Source: PoT sp049331405
GTDB lineage: Bacteria > Planctomycetota > Planctomycetia > Isosphaerales > Isosphaeraceae
Direction of reading: 5' to 3'
Length of the DNA: 64,000 bases
Assembly: GCF_049331405.1 (NCBI RefSeq)
Contig: NZ_CP186274.1
Coordinates: forward strand, 9,672,001-9,736,000
In this document: positions 52,251 to 60,913 of the stretch, piece by piece
Numbering within the stretch: position 1 is the stretch's first letter
Layout: each line of letters starts with the position of its first letter
Position numbers and translations under genes: made by a program
Notes under the pieces: generated by a model
Told to the model about the DNA's origin: nothing
Seen by the model: the letters and a program-made list of their open reading frames with translations, nothing else
Database searches by the model: none

Positions 52251-54187
52251 CGCGTGCCCGAAGCCCTCGAATCGATATGCCTGCGGAACCAGAACTCGAG
52301 CATGAGCAGGGTCCAGAGCCGATAGGCGTGGTCGCGCTTGCCCTGGACGTGCTCGTCGATCAGGGTCGTGACGGCCTCGGGGCGGAAGAGGCCCCGGCCT
52401 ACGGCGACGGGGTCGAGCAGGACGTTGCGGACCTCGTCCTTGAGCACGCCCCGGAACCAGCGATCGAGCGGCACGCCGAACCCCATCTTGGCCCGCTGCT
52501 GGATCGGGGGCGGGAGGAACTCGCGGAAGGCCTGCTTCAGCACGAGCTTCGAGCGCCCCCCTCGGATCTTCAGCTTGTGCGAGACGGGCATGGCCATGGC
52601 GAGCTCGACGACCCGGTGGTCGAGGAACGGGCCACGGCACTCGAGGCTGTGCGCCATGCTCGCCATATCGACCTTCGTCAGGAGGTCGCAAGGGAGATAA
52701 GTGAGGAGGTCGGCGACCATCGCACGCGTCACCTGATCGCGCTTGCTCGCGGCGCCCAGGGCGCGGTCGAGGAACGAGGTCGGATCGGCGTTGGCCGGAT
52801 CCGCCTCGCCGGCCCTCGCCAGGCCATCGATCCAGTCGTCGGTGTAGATCGACGTCCGGCCCGGCTCGTCGAACTGGCAGACCCAGCGCAGGTAGCGGGC
52901 CTCGAGGGGATCCCCCAGGGCTTCGAGCCAGCGGCGGACCTTGCGCATCCGGGTCTTGGCGCGGGCCGAGGCGGGCAGGGCCCGGGCCAGCGGGCCGCTC
53001 AGGACGCCGCGAGGCCCGGCCGGGATGCGATCCATCAGCCCGGCCAGGGCCAGGGCCCGATAGCGGTCGTAGCCGGCGAAGAGCTCATCGCCGGCGTCGC
53101 CGCTCAGGGCGACCGTCACCTCCCGGCGGGTCTCGCGCGAGACGTACCAGGTCGGCAGGGCCGAGCTGTCGGCGAAGGGCTCGTCGAACTGCCAGGCGAG
53201 GGCGGGCAGGGTCTCCCAGACCTCCGGGGTGACGACGAAGGCGTGGTGCTCGGTCCCGAGGTGCTTGGCGGCCATCTCGGCGTAGCGGGTCTCGTCGAAC
53301 GCGGGGTCGTCGAAGCCGATCGAGAACGTCTTCACCGGCCGGGTCGACGCCTCCTGCATCAGGCCGACGATGATCGTCGAGTCGACCCCGCCGGAGAGGA
53401 AGGCGCCCAGCGGGACGTCGGAGACCATCTGCTCGCGGACGGCCTCGCGGAGCGTCCCGCGCAGCTCCTCGACGTCCTCCTCGAACGGCCGATCTCGCTC
53501 GAGCGACCAGTCGGGGGACCAGTATTGCTCGAGGGAGAGCTTCCCCTCGTGCCAGATGGCGTAGTGGGCGGGGGGGACCTTGTACGTCCCCTCGAGGATC
53601 GTGTCGGGGTGGGGGACGTAGCCGTAGGTCAGGTAGCGATCGAGGGCACGGGGCGAAATTTTGCCGGGGACGTCGTGCTCGGGCAGGGCGAGGAGCGACT
53701 TCAACTCGCTCGCGAAGACGATCCGGGTCCCGTCGTGCCGGTAGAGCAGGGGCTTCTGCCCCATCCGGTCGCGCCCGAGGATCAGCCTGCGCCTGGGGGC
53801 GTCCCAGATCGCCAGGGCGAACATCCCCCGGAGGTGCGCGAACATCGCCGGCCCCTCGTCCTCATAGAGGTGGACGAGGACCTCGGTATCCCCCTGAGAG
53901 CGGAGGTTGTGCCCCCTGGCCTCGAGCCGACGCCGGAGCGCGGGGAAGTTGTAGATCTCGCCATTGAAGACGGTCCAGATCGAGCCGTCCTCGTTGCTCA
54001 GGGGCTGATGGCCGCCGGCGACGTCGACGATGGAGAGCCTGCGAAACCCGAGCGCGACGTGCTCGTCGCGGTGAACGCCCGAGTCGTCGGGCCCCCGATG
54101 CACGATCCGGTCCATCATCGCCGCGAGTTGTTCGTCCGACAGCGGCCGGCCGGAATTGGTCCAAGCCGCCCCAGTGATCCCGCACAT
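52247..54187 (-). CDS. asnB: Asparagine synthase (glutamine-hydrolysing)
   Basis: Class II glutamine amidotransferase that makes asparagine (or amidates another carboxylate) from aspartate, ATP and glutamine. 646 residues from ATG 54185-54187. The mature N-terminal Cys2 (MCGITGAAW) is the glutaminase nucleophile; RIVHRGPDDSG, FNGEIYNFPALR and LRGMFALAIWD complete that domain; the synthetase half carries FLSGGVDSTIIVGLM, ALSGDAGDELFAGYDRY and LECRGPFLDHRVVELA. Standalone copies may act in surface polysaccharide or lipopeptide amidation, but no such cluster is here. The longer open frame upstream lacks coding character. Confidence 0.95.
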   Translation of the reverse strand: MCGITGAAWTNSGRPLSDEQLAAMMDRIVHRGPDDSGVHRDEHVALGFRRLSIVDVAGGHQPLSNEDGSIWTVFNGEIYNFPALRRRLEARGHNLRSQGDTEVLVHLYEDEGPAMFAHLRGMFALAIWDAPRRRLILGRDRMGQKPLLYRHDGTRIVFASELKSLLALPEHDVPGKISPRALDRYLTYGYVPHPDTILEGTYKVPPAHYAIWHEGKLSLEQYWSPDWSLERDRPFEEDVEELRGTLREAVREQMVSDVPLGAFLSGGVDSTIIVGLMQEASTRPVKTFSIGFDDPAFDETRYAEMAAKHLGTEHHAFVVTPEVWETLPALAWQFDEPFADSSALPTWYVSRETRREVTVALSGDAGDELFAGYDRYRALALAGLMDRIPAGPRGVLSGPLARALPASARAKTRMRKVRRWLEALGDPLEARYLRWVCQFDEPGRTSIYTDDWIDGLARAGEADPANADPTSFLDRALGAASKRDQVTRAMVADLLTYLPCDLLTKVDMASMAHSLECRGPFLDHRVVELAMAMPVSHKLKIRGGRSKLVLKQAFREFLPPPIQQRAKMGFGVPLDRWFRGVLKDEVRNVLLDPVAVGRGLFRPEAVTTLIDEHVQGKRDHAYRLWTLLMLEFWFRRHIDSRASGTR

Positions 54188-54682
54188 GGACTCAACCCTC
54201 CGGGTGCCCGACGACGTCGTCGCGAAATGCAAAGGGGCCGCAGGACCCGCCGTCTCGGCCCCTCGCGGGGCCCTGTCAAAGCTCGACCTTAAATAGGTTC
54301 GGCTGCGAGATATTGAGGCCCCCACGCCTCGACCTCCGACCGGGCGGCGCATCGCCTGAGTCGGGCGATCGGCGATGCGCCCGGGACCCGATCTCGACGC
54401 GGAGCCTCATCCTCGAACGGTTCGGGATCGTGCCGGCTTCTGACGCCTGGCGATCGTCGGATCTCCGTACCATTGTGGGACTTCTCGCGAGGCATTCCTA
54501 GCCCTGCGTGGGCGAAAGGGCCATGAATAACGGGCCGATCCACGAGGATGCCGCGAGGTCACCGAAGCTCATCGGCGAGTGCACTCAAGAGCCGCTGCCG
54601 CTTTTTCTTCAATCGACAGAATCGTATTCTATGTTAGGTTTAGTAGAGGCGAAGTCGCCCCGTTATCTCAAGGAGCGCCGTC
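54188..54682. other. Divergent intergenic region, 495 bases
   Basis: Between asnB (minus) and the redB-like gene (plus). AT-richer at about 54600-54650. Contains the strong AAGGAG ribosome binding site at 54670-54675 for redB. A TCGACA...TAGGTT pair at 54613-54640 (16-base spacer) could be a weak promoter. Confidence 0.45.
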
Positions 54683-55333
54683 ATGTTGCGGAACAGGATG
54701 GCGTCATTCCTGCTCGTCCCAGCCATCGTCGCCTGGGGAGGGGCCGTGGCCATCGGGCTGGGAATGGTTCACGCTTACGACTTGAGCCCGGGAGTCATCG
54801 GGCCCGCACCCGCCAGATGGCCGGCCGAGAGCGGACTCAGGCATGATACATCACGCATGAATCTGATCATGTTCGCCCATCCTCGATGTCCTTGCACTCG
54901 GGCCAGCCTCGCCGCCCTGTCCGAGTTGATGGATCATTGCCGCTCCTCCGTCTCGGCCGAGGTCCTCTTCTACGAGCCCTCGGAGGTGCACTGGGGCGAG
55001 GCCGAGCTCTGGCGAAAGGCCAGGGCGATCCCTGGCGTCAAGGTCCGGGGCGATCGGGACGGGGCCGAGGCCGAGCGATTCGGGGCGATGACCTCCGGGA
55101 CCGTCCTCCTCTTCGACCCTACTGGCAAGCAACTTTTCATGGGTGGGATCACCGGGGGACGCGGGCAGTCGGGCCCCAATGCCGGGCTCGCGTCGGCCAT
55201 CGCCCTCGCCTCCGAGGATCCGTCGCAGAAGTGCCCGAAGGCCCATCCCGTCTTCGGCTGCCCGATTCAGGACGTCCCGATCGCGAATGCGACCGAGGAG
55301 GAAGAGAAGAAAGGAGGGGGACGTGGGCTTTGA
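54683..55333 (+). CDS. RedB-like thioredoxin-fold membrane protein
   Basis: 216 residues from ATG 54683, AGGAG seven bases upstream. A transmembrane segment near 7-30 (FLLVPAIVAWGGAVAIGLG) is followed by a thioredoxin-like domain: IMFAHPRCPCTRASLAALSE places a CPC cysteine pair where thioredoxin has CxxC, then AEVLFYEPSEVHW and ATS/TSGTVLLFDPTGKQLFMGGITGGRG. The pattern A(T/S)SG..LL(F/Y)D..G.L.F.GGITG.RGH is what I recall of proteins called RedB. A late HPVFGCPI cysteine may complete a disulfide. Its last 11 bases overlap the downstream kinase, so it probably senses redox state for it. Confidence 0.8.
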   Translation: MLRNRMASFLLVPAIVAWGGAVAIGLGMVHAYDLSPGVIGPAPARWPAESGLRHDTSRMNLIMFAHPRCPCTRASLAALSELMDHCRSSVSAEVLFYEPSEVHWGEAELWRKARAIPGVKVRGDRDGAEAERFGAMTSGTVLLFDPTGKQLFMGGITGGRGQSGPNAGLASAIALASEDPSQKCPKAHPVFGCPIQDVPIANATEEEEKKGGGRGL

Positions 55334-58067
55334 TCCGAACATAGAGCCGACCGACACGATGATCACCGAGCATGCGGACGTGATCTTCCGCGAAGACCTG
55401 GATCGGATCGCCCGCCGCACGGATCACCTCTTCGCCGGCCTGCTCGCCTTCCAGTGGCTCGCCGCGATCATCATCGCCTTCACGATCTCGCCGAAGGCCT
55501 GGGCGGGCACCGCGAGCTGGATCCACATCCACGTCTGGGCGGCGCTCGGCCTCGGGGGCCTGATCGTGAGCCTGCCCCTCGTCCTGTCCTTCCTGCGCCC
55601 TGGGAAGGGCTCGACCCGGCACGTCATCGCGGCGGCGCAGATGCTGATGGGGGCGCTCCTGATCCACCTCACGGGGGGGCGGATCGAGACCCACTTCCAC
55701 ATCTTCGGCTCGCTGGCGTTCCTCGCCTTTTACCGGGACTGGCGCGTCCTGGTCACGGCGACGGTGGTCGTGGTCGCCGACCACGTCCTGCGGGGGATCT
55801 ACTGGCCCCGGTCGATCTACGGCGTCTCGGTCGTCGAGCCCTGGCGCTGGTTCGAGCACTCCGGCTGGGTCCTCTTCGAAGACCTCTTCCTCGCCCAGTT
55901 CTGCCTCGAGAGCATCCGCGAGATCCGCCAGGCGGCGACCCGCCAGGCCGAGATCGAGGCGGCCCGCACCCGCATCGAGATCGCCGGCCGCGCCCGGGCC
56001 ATCGAGCTCGAGGCGATGGTCGCCGAGAGGACCGGAGAGCTCGTCCAGGCCAAGGAGGCCGCCGAGGCCGCCAGCCGGGCCAAGAGCGAATTCCTCGCCA
56101 ACGTCAGCCACGAGATCCGGACCCCGATGAACGGCATCATCGGCATGACCGAGCTGCTCCTCGACACCCAGCTCTCCGTCGAGCAGCGCGAATATCTCGA
56201 GCTCGTCGGCTCGTCGGCCGACGCCCTCCTGACGGTCATCAACGACATCCTCGACTTCTCGAAGATCGAGGCGGGCAAGCTGCACCTGGACCTCGCCCCG
56301 GTCGACCTCCGCGAGAGCCTCGGCGACGCCATGCGCACCCTCGGCTACCGGGCGCACCAGAAGAACCTGGAGCTGGCCTTCGACATCGCCCCCGACGTGC
56401 CCGACACCCTGGTCGGCGACGGCGGGCGGCTCCGCCAGATCCTCGTCAATCTCGTCGGCAACGCGATCAAGTTCACCGAGCGCGGCGAGGTCGTAGCGAC
56501 GGTCGAGCTCGCCTGGCGCGAGGGGAATGAGGTGGTCCTGCGGTTCGCGGTCTCGGACACCGGCATCGGCATCCCGGCCGACCGCCAGGCGGCGATCTTC
56601 GCCCCGTTCGAACAGGCCGACGGGTCGATGACCCGCAAGTACGGCGGCACCGGGCTCGGCCTGGCGATCTCCTGCTGCCTCGTCGAGATGATGGGCGGGA
56701 AGATGGCGCTGGAGAGCCGCGTGGGCGAGGGGAGCACCTTCTCGTTCACGGCCAGATTCGAGATCGCCGCCGAGCGGTCGAGCCGCCCCCTGCCGACGGT
56801 CGACCTCCACCACATCCCCGTCCTGATCGTGGACGACAATGCCACGAACCGCCGGATCCTCCGCGACCTCATGACCCAGGAAGGCCTGCGCCCCACCGCG
56901 GTCGAGGACGGCAAGTCGGCCCTCTTCAAGCTGAAGCGGGCCACCGCCATCAACGACCCGTTCCGGCTGGCGATCTTCGACGCCATGATGCCCGAGATGG
57001 ACGGCATCACCCTGGTCAATCGGGTCCGGGAGGACAACAACATCCCGTCGATCCCGATCATCATGCTCTCGTCGGCCGGCCAGCATGCGGACGCCGCCCG
57101 TTGCCGGGAGCTCGGGGTCACGTATCTGACGAAGCCGGTCAAGCACTCCGACCTGATGAAGACGATCGTCAACGTCCTCTCCAAGGCGACCCAGGCCGAG
57201 CAGGAATCGGCGGCGAACAACGCGGCCCAGCAGCCCGCCTCGCCGCAGCACCTGCGGGTGCTCGTCGCCGAGGACAACGCGGTCAACCAGACCCTGGCCA
57301 TTCGCCTGCTGACCAAGCAAGGGCACGAGGCCACCGTCGTCGGCGACGGCCGCGAGGCGCTGGAACTGCTCGAGGTGCAGCCGTTCGACATCGTCCTCAT
57401 GGACCTGCAAATGCCCGTGCTCGACGGCCTGGAGGCCACCGGGATACTCCGCGAGCGCGAGCGGGCCACCGGCGGGCACCTCCCGGTCATCGCCATGACG
57501 GCCCACGCCATGCGGGGCGACCGCGAGCGCTGCATCGAGGCCGGCTGCGACGACTACGTCTCCAAGCCGATGCGGGCCAGGGACCTCGCCGAGGCCATCG
57601 AGCGCTGCCTCGCCCGGTTCGGCAAGGCCCGGTCGAACGCCAACGGCAATGTGCCGGCCCAGGCCGCCGCGCCCACGCCCCCCGTGCCGGCGGCCTCGAC
57701 GTCCGTGATCGACATCAAGACCGCCCTCGCGGGGGTCGATGGCGACGAGGACCTGCTCCGAGAGCTCGCCCAGATCTTCCTCGAGGACAGCCCGAGGATG
57801 CTCGAGACGATCTACGAGGCCGTCAGCCTCGGCGACCCGTTCCGGCTCCAACGCGCGGCGCACGCCTTCAAGGGTTCGGTCGCCAACTTCGCGGCGGGGG
57901 CCATCGTGACCGTCGCCCTCGACCTCGAGAAGATGGGGCGCGACGGCCAGCTCGCCGACGTGGCCCCCCTCATCGACAGGCTCCGCGCCATGACCGACAC
58001 CCTACGCAACGAGCTCAACGCCTTCCTGACGACCGACCCATATTCCTCGACCCTCTCGTCAACCTAG
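55323..58067 (+). CDS. Hybrid histidine kinase with two receivers and HPt domain
   Basis: 914 residues from GTG 55323, with AAGGAGGG just upstream. A membrane sensor of about five helices (about 36-165) carries histidine-rich and aromatic motifs GGRIETHFHIFGSLAFLAF and ADHVLRGIYW. It then has a coiled linker, HisKA (phospho-acceptor H263 in NVSHEIRTPMN), HATPase (N380 in NLVGNAIKFTE; DTGIGIP; GGTGLGLAI), a first receiver (about 500-620, Asp553, Lys604), a second (about 645-760, Asp694, Lys748) and an HPt domain (AHAFKGSVANFAAG) near the end. All catalytic residues are present. This is a complete phosphorelay in one chain, expected to pass phosphate to the next gene's receiver. Confidence 0.95.
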   Translation: MGFDPNIEPTDTMITEHADVIFREDLDRIARRTDHLFAGLLAFQWLAAIIIAFTISPKAWAGTASWIHIHVWAALGLGGLIVSLPLVLSFLRPGKGSTRHVIAAAQMLMGALLIHLTGGRIETHFHIFGSLAFLAFYRDWRVLVTATVVVVADHVLRGIYWPRSIYGVSVVEPWRWFEHSGWVLFEDLFLAQFCLESIREIRQAATRQAEIEAARTRIEIAGRARAIELEAMVAERTGELVQAKEAAEAASRAKSEFLANVSHEIRTPMNGIIGMTELLLDTQLSVEQREYLELVGSSADALLTVINDILDFSKIEAGKLHLDLAPVDLRESLGDAMRTLGYRAHQKNLELAFDIAPDVPDTLVGDGGRLRQILVNLVGNAIKFTERGEVVATVELAWREGNEVVLRFAVSDTGIGIPADRQAAIFAPFEQADGSMTRKYGGTGLGLAISCCLVEMMGGKMALESRVGEGSTFSFTARFEIAAERSSRPLPTVDLHHIPVLIVDDNATNRRILRDLMTQEGLRPTAVEDGKSALFKLKRATAINDPFRLAIFDAMMPEMDGITLVNRVREDNNIPSIPIIMLSSAGQHADAARCRELGVTYLTKPVKHSDLMKTIVNVLSKATQAEQESAANNAAQQPASPQHLRVLVAEDNAVNQTLAIRLLTKQGHEATVVGDGREALELLEVQPFDIVLMDLQMPVLDGLEATGILRERERATGGHLPVIAMTAHAMRGDRERCIEAGCDDYVSKPMRARDLAEAIERCLARFGKARSNANGNVPAQAAAPTPPVPAASTSVIDIKTALAGVDGDEDLLRELAQIFLEDSPRMLETIYEAVSLGDPFRLQRAAHAFKGSVANFAAGAIVTVALDLEKMGRDGQLADVAPLIDRLRAMTDTLRNELNAFLTTDPYSSTLSST

Positions 58068-58140
58068 TCGGGGGATTCTAAAATCGGTTAGATCCCATCT
58101 CGAAGAAATAAGCGGACGCCCCCTTATGTAAGCCCAAAAC

Positions 58141-59124
58141 ATGAAAATCCTGATCGCGGAAGACGAGCGGGTCTCGGCCCTGAGGATACGCAGGTCGCTG
58201 GAGAAGCTGGGGTATGAAGTCACGGTCGTCGACAATGGTGCCGACGCCTGGAAGCTCATCCGGGCCGGGGGCGTGGAGCTCCTGATCTCCGACTGGATGA
58301 TGCCCGAGATCGATGGTTTGGAGCTCTGCCGCCTGGCCCGTGCCCAGGCGGATGCGCTCTACACCTACATCATCCTGTTGACCTCCCGGAGCGCCAGCGA
58401 GGACCGGGTGGCCGGGCTCGAGGCCGGGGCGGACGACTTCCTGACCAAGCCCCCCGACACCGGCGAGCTCATCTCCCGGCTCAACGTCGCGCGCCGCATC
58501 CTGACCATGCAGGAGCAGTTGCGGGCCCACTCCGCCCAGCTCTCCGAGCTCCAGCTCGCCCTGGCCAGGCAGAACGCCTTGCTGGAACGCCAGAACGCCC
58601 TGCTGTTCGAGCGGGCCTCGCTCGACGGCCTCACGGGCCTGAGCAACCGCAGGCACTTCGAGGCCGAGCTCGCGAAGCTCATGAGTCCCACGGGCCAGTT
58701 CGACCAGACCTTCTCCCTGATCTTCCTCGACATCGACAACTTCCGGTCCTACAACGAGCGCCTCGGCCACCTCGCCGGCGACGATGCGCTCCGGTCCCTG
58801 GCGGACCTGCTCCGCAGCCAGCTCCGGGCCGACGACGTGGTCGCCCGCTATGCCGGCGAGCGCTTCGCCATGATCCTGCCGAGGACCGGCGAGGCGGAAG
58901 CCCGCGAGATCGCCGAGCGCGTCCGCCTCGAGGCCGCGAGGCAGGGGGGCTCGAACCCGATCACGCTGAGCCTGGGCGTCGCCACGGCCGCCTTGCCGTT
59001 CCCCGAGCCCCCGATCTTCGTTCAGGCCGCCGACCGCGCCCTGGCCCATTCGAAAGCCCAGGGTCGAGACCGCGTCACCCACTTCAGCGAGATCGCCTCG
59101 GCCCTCCCCGTCACGCAAGGCTGA
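58141..59124 (+). CDS. Response regulator with degenerate GGDEF output
   Basis: 327 residues. Receiver domain at 1-120 with phospho-acceptor Asp51 (LLISDWMMPEIDG) and Lys103 (LTKPPD), a long coiled linker (QEQLRAHSAQLSELQLALAR; NALLERQNALLFERA) and a GGDEF fold (SLDGLTGLSNRRHFE; IFLDIDNFRSYNERLGHLAG). The signature is AGERF (238-242): the acidic residue at the fourth position is replaced by Arg, so cyclase activity is unlikely. An I-site RADD (229-232) is kept at the right distance. It may bind c-di-GMP instead of making it. It follows the hybrid kinase by 73 bases on the same strand. Confidence 0.9.
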   Translation: MKILIAEDERVSALRIRRSLEKLGYEVTVVDNGADAWKLIRAGGVELLISDWMMPEIDGLELCRLARAQADALYTYIILLTSRSASEDRVAGLEAGADDFLTKPPDTGELISRLNVARRILTMQEQLRAHSAQLSELQLALARQNALLERQNALLFERASLDGLTGLSNRRHFEAELAKLMSPTGQFDQTFSLIFLDIDNFRSYNERLGHLAGDDALRSLADLLRSQLRADDVVARYAGERFAMILPRTGEAEAREIAERVRLEAARQGGSNPITLSLGVATAALPFPEPPIFVQAADRALAHSKAQGRDRVTHFSEIASALPVTQG

Positions 59125-59219
59125 TCGATCGACGATGGATCCCGGCGGGCCGACCCCCTAGACTCGTGGGTCGATCTGCCGCCAACGTTGATCGCCTCGA
59201 CGCCAAAAGGGGGCCGAAG

Positions 59220-60014
59220 ATGCCCGCGTTCCTCAGGTTCTCTCGGATCGCGCCGATCCTGCTGCTCCTCGGCCTCTCCACGCCCGTCGAGGGCAACGAC
59301 CCCGACCCCATCTGGTCGAGGACCTTGCCCGGAGGGGCCACCATCGAGGTCGTCGGCATCTCGTTCCACCCGTCGACTCCGAAGTCCTGGTGGAAGCCGG
59401 ACGGCTCGCCGTTACCCGGAGCCGTTTGCGACCCTTCGGGCACGAAGATCAACGCCGATGATCCGGCCGACGCCCTGCGGCACCGGGTCATCGTCGTCCG
59501 CGTGACCGGGCTCCCCAAGGGGGCCGAGTATTCCTGGAGCGTCCGCGAGTCCAATAGCGGCTCGCGAGGCCCCGCGCGGCGGAACGGCGTCCCAATCCCG
59601 GACCTGCACGAGTCGGTCTCGGGCTTCCCCGACGACCTGCCGACCTGCACGATCGGGTTCGAGGTCGCCGACGGCCCCTGGCAGACCGTCGAGAGTTCGC
59701 AAGGCAACTCGGCGCACAGCCGGGCGGACGGCCCCAGCACCATCTTCGGGGCCGCGATCGCGACCAAGGCGGGGACGACCATCTCGGTCGCCCATAATCT
59801 CCAGGAGCTGCCCGTCCGGATCGTCGCGGTCGACGACGATGGGGTCGAGCACGAGGCGAGCGGTAGCTCCGGCGGCGGAATCAGCACGATGTCCCTGATC
59901 TCGGCCGAGTTCAAACTCAGCCCCGACAAGATCCGCGAATTCCGCCTCCAGAGCCGCCCCTTGAAGAAGGCCGAGATCCCCAACGTCCCCCTCATGCCCA
60001 TGCCCGGGCCTTGA
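59220..60014 (+). CDS. Exported protein of unknown function
   Basis: 264 residues from ATG 59220 with AGGGGG about seven bases upstream. Signal peptide (FSRIAPILLLLGLSTPVEG), a beta-rich body (GATIEVVGISFHPSTPKSWW; LPTCTIGFEVADGPWQTVES) and a C-terminal element IREFRLQSRPLKKAEIPNVPL. The ending (I)REFRLQxRP resembles the C-terminal element of many planctomycete sigma-linked and exported proteins. It is 95 bases after the response regulator, so it may belong to that transcript. No family named. Confidence 0.68.
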   Translation: MPAFLRFSRIAPILLLLGLSTPVEGNDPDPIWSRTLPGGATIEVVGISFHPSTPKSWWKPDGSPLPGAVCDPSGTKINADDPADALRHRVIVVRVTGLPKGAEYSWSVRESNSGSRGPARRNGVPIPDLHESVSGFPDDLPTCTIGFEVADGPWQTVESSQGNSAHSRADGPSTIFGAAIATKAGTTISVAHNLQELPVRIVAVDDDGVEHEASGSSGGGISTMSLISAEFKLSPDKIREFRLQSRPLKKAEIPNVPLMPMPGP

Positions 60015-60030
60015 TCCGCACGAGCGGGCG

Positions 60031-60834
60031 TCAGGCTCGCGGTCGCTCCCCTCGCAGGACCGTGATGCCGGCGGCGATGTAGGGAGTGAGGAGTTCGTCG
60101 GGCGTATCCCACTCCGTCACGAGATGAGTCAATTCGCCCGTCGTGGCCACCGAGTAATGGGCGAGGGTGCCGAGTTTCTCGGCGGAGGCCAGGGCGACGA
60201 CCTCGGCCGCGCCGGCGATCATGGCGCGTTTGACCGGGGCCTCCTCCATGCCGGGGACGGTCACGCCGAACTCGGGGTGCAGGCAGCAGACCCCGAGGAA
60301 GCAGATGTCGGCGCGGATGTGCCGGAGGGACTCGACGGCCTCGGCCCCGACGACGGCCAGCGTCTCCTTGTTCAGCTTCCCGCCGACGATCGCCACCTCG
60401 ACGTTCGGATGCTCGGCGAGGACCGACGCGACCGAAGGGCTCGCCGTGATCACCGTGGCCCGCAAACCCGGGGGCAAATGCCGTGCGACCTGAACCGCCG
60501 TCGTCCCGCTGTCCAGGATCACGACCTGCCCGTCTTTGATGAGGCGGGCCGCCGCACCCGCGATCGCCTCCTTGGCCGCGGGCGCCACCCGCTCACGCGC
60601 CGCGAACCCGATCGGGGTCTGCGAACGAGGCAGGGCCCCGCCGTGGACCCGGTGGAGCATCCCTTCCTCATCCAGCTCGCGGAGATCGCGCCGGACCGTG
60701 TCGAGCGAGACGCCCAGCTCCCTGCTCAGATCCGACGCCAGCACCTTGCCATCTCGACGTAAGAATTCGAGGATAACCAGCCGCCGCTCACTCGTGAGCA
60801 TTCCGGATTCCGCCCGAGTTTGCGGCTTTTCCAT
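60031..60834 (-). CDS. DeoR/GlpR-family transcriptional repressor
   Basis: 267 residues. N-terminal winged helix-turn-helix (LTSERRLVILEFLRRDGKVL; LGVSLDTVRRDLRELDEEG) and a sugar-phosphate-sensing isomerase-like domain (LIKDGQVVILDSGTTAVQVA; VAIVGGKLNKETLAVVGAEA), the standard DeoR arrangement. The family usually represses sugar-use genes and is released by a phosphorylated sugar. It is transcribed away from the HAD phosphatase and MFS genes across a 79-base gap that holds repeats suited to be its operators. An internal start (MLTSERR, 60801) is possible. Confidence 0.9.
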   Translation of the reverse strand: MEKPQTRAESGMLTSERRLVILEFLRRDGKVLASDLSRELGVSLDTVRRDLRELDEEGMLHRVHGGALPRSQTPIGFAARERVAPAAKEAIAGAAARLIKDGQVVILDSGTTAVQVARHLPPGLRATVITASPSVASVLAEHPNVEVAIVGGKLNKETLAVVGAEAVESLRHIRADICFLGVCCLHPEFGVTVPGMEEAPVKRAMIAGAAEVVALASAEKLGTLAHYSVATTGELTHLVTEWDTPDELLTPYIAAGITVLRGERPRA

Positions 60835-60913
60835 TGATGTTACCCGTTTCTGCGCCTATTATCGTGTTGTTGCAGGGAATTGCTGCATTGTACCCGATTC
60901 TCTTCTGGAAGCC
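60835..60913. promoter_or_regulatory. Shared divergent control region of the DeoR and HAD-MFS genes
   Basis: AT-richer than the surroundings. It contains an inverted repeat TGCAG-N7-CTGCA (60871-60887), two near-identical direct repeats TACCCG(T/A)TTC at 60841-60850 and 60891-60900 spaced exactly 50 bases, and a TATTAT hexamer (60858-60863). These are good operator/promoter candidates for DeoR-type control of both sides. Confidence 0.5.

Noticed and set aside
52277..54292. 671-residue open frame opposite asnB
   Set aside because: Same reason: antisense to a well supported gene and lacking any family signature.
55149..57863. 904-residue open frame opposite the hybrid kinase
   Set aside because: It is the complementary shadow of a GC-rich gene. 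The translation is repetitive in Arg, Gly, Asp and Glu with no domain, and the sense strand has a full set of kinase motifs.
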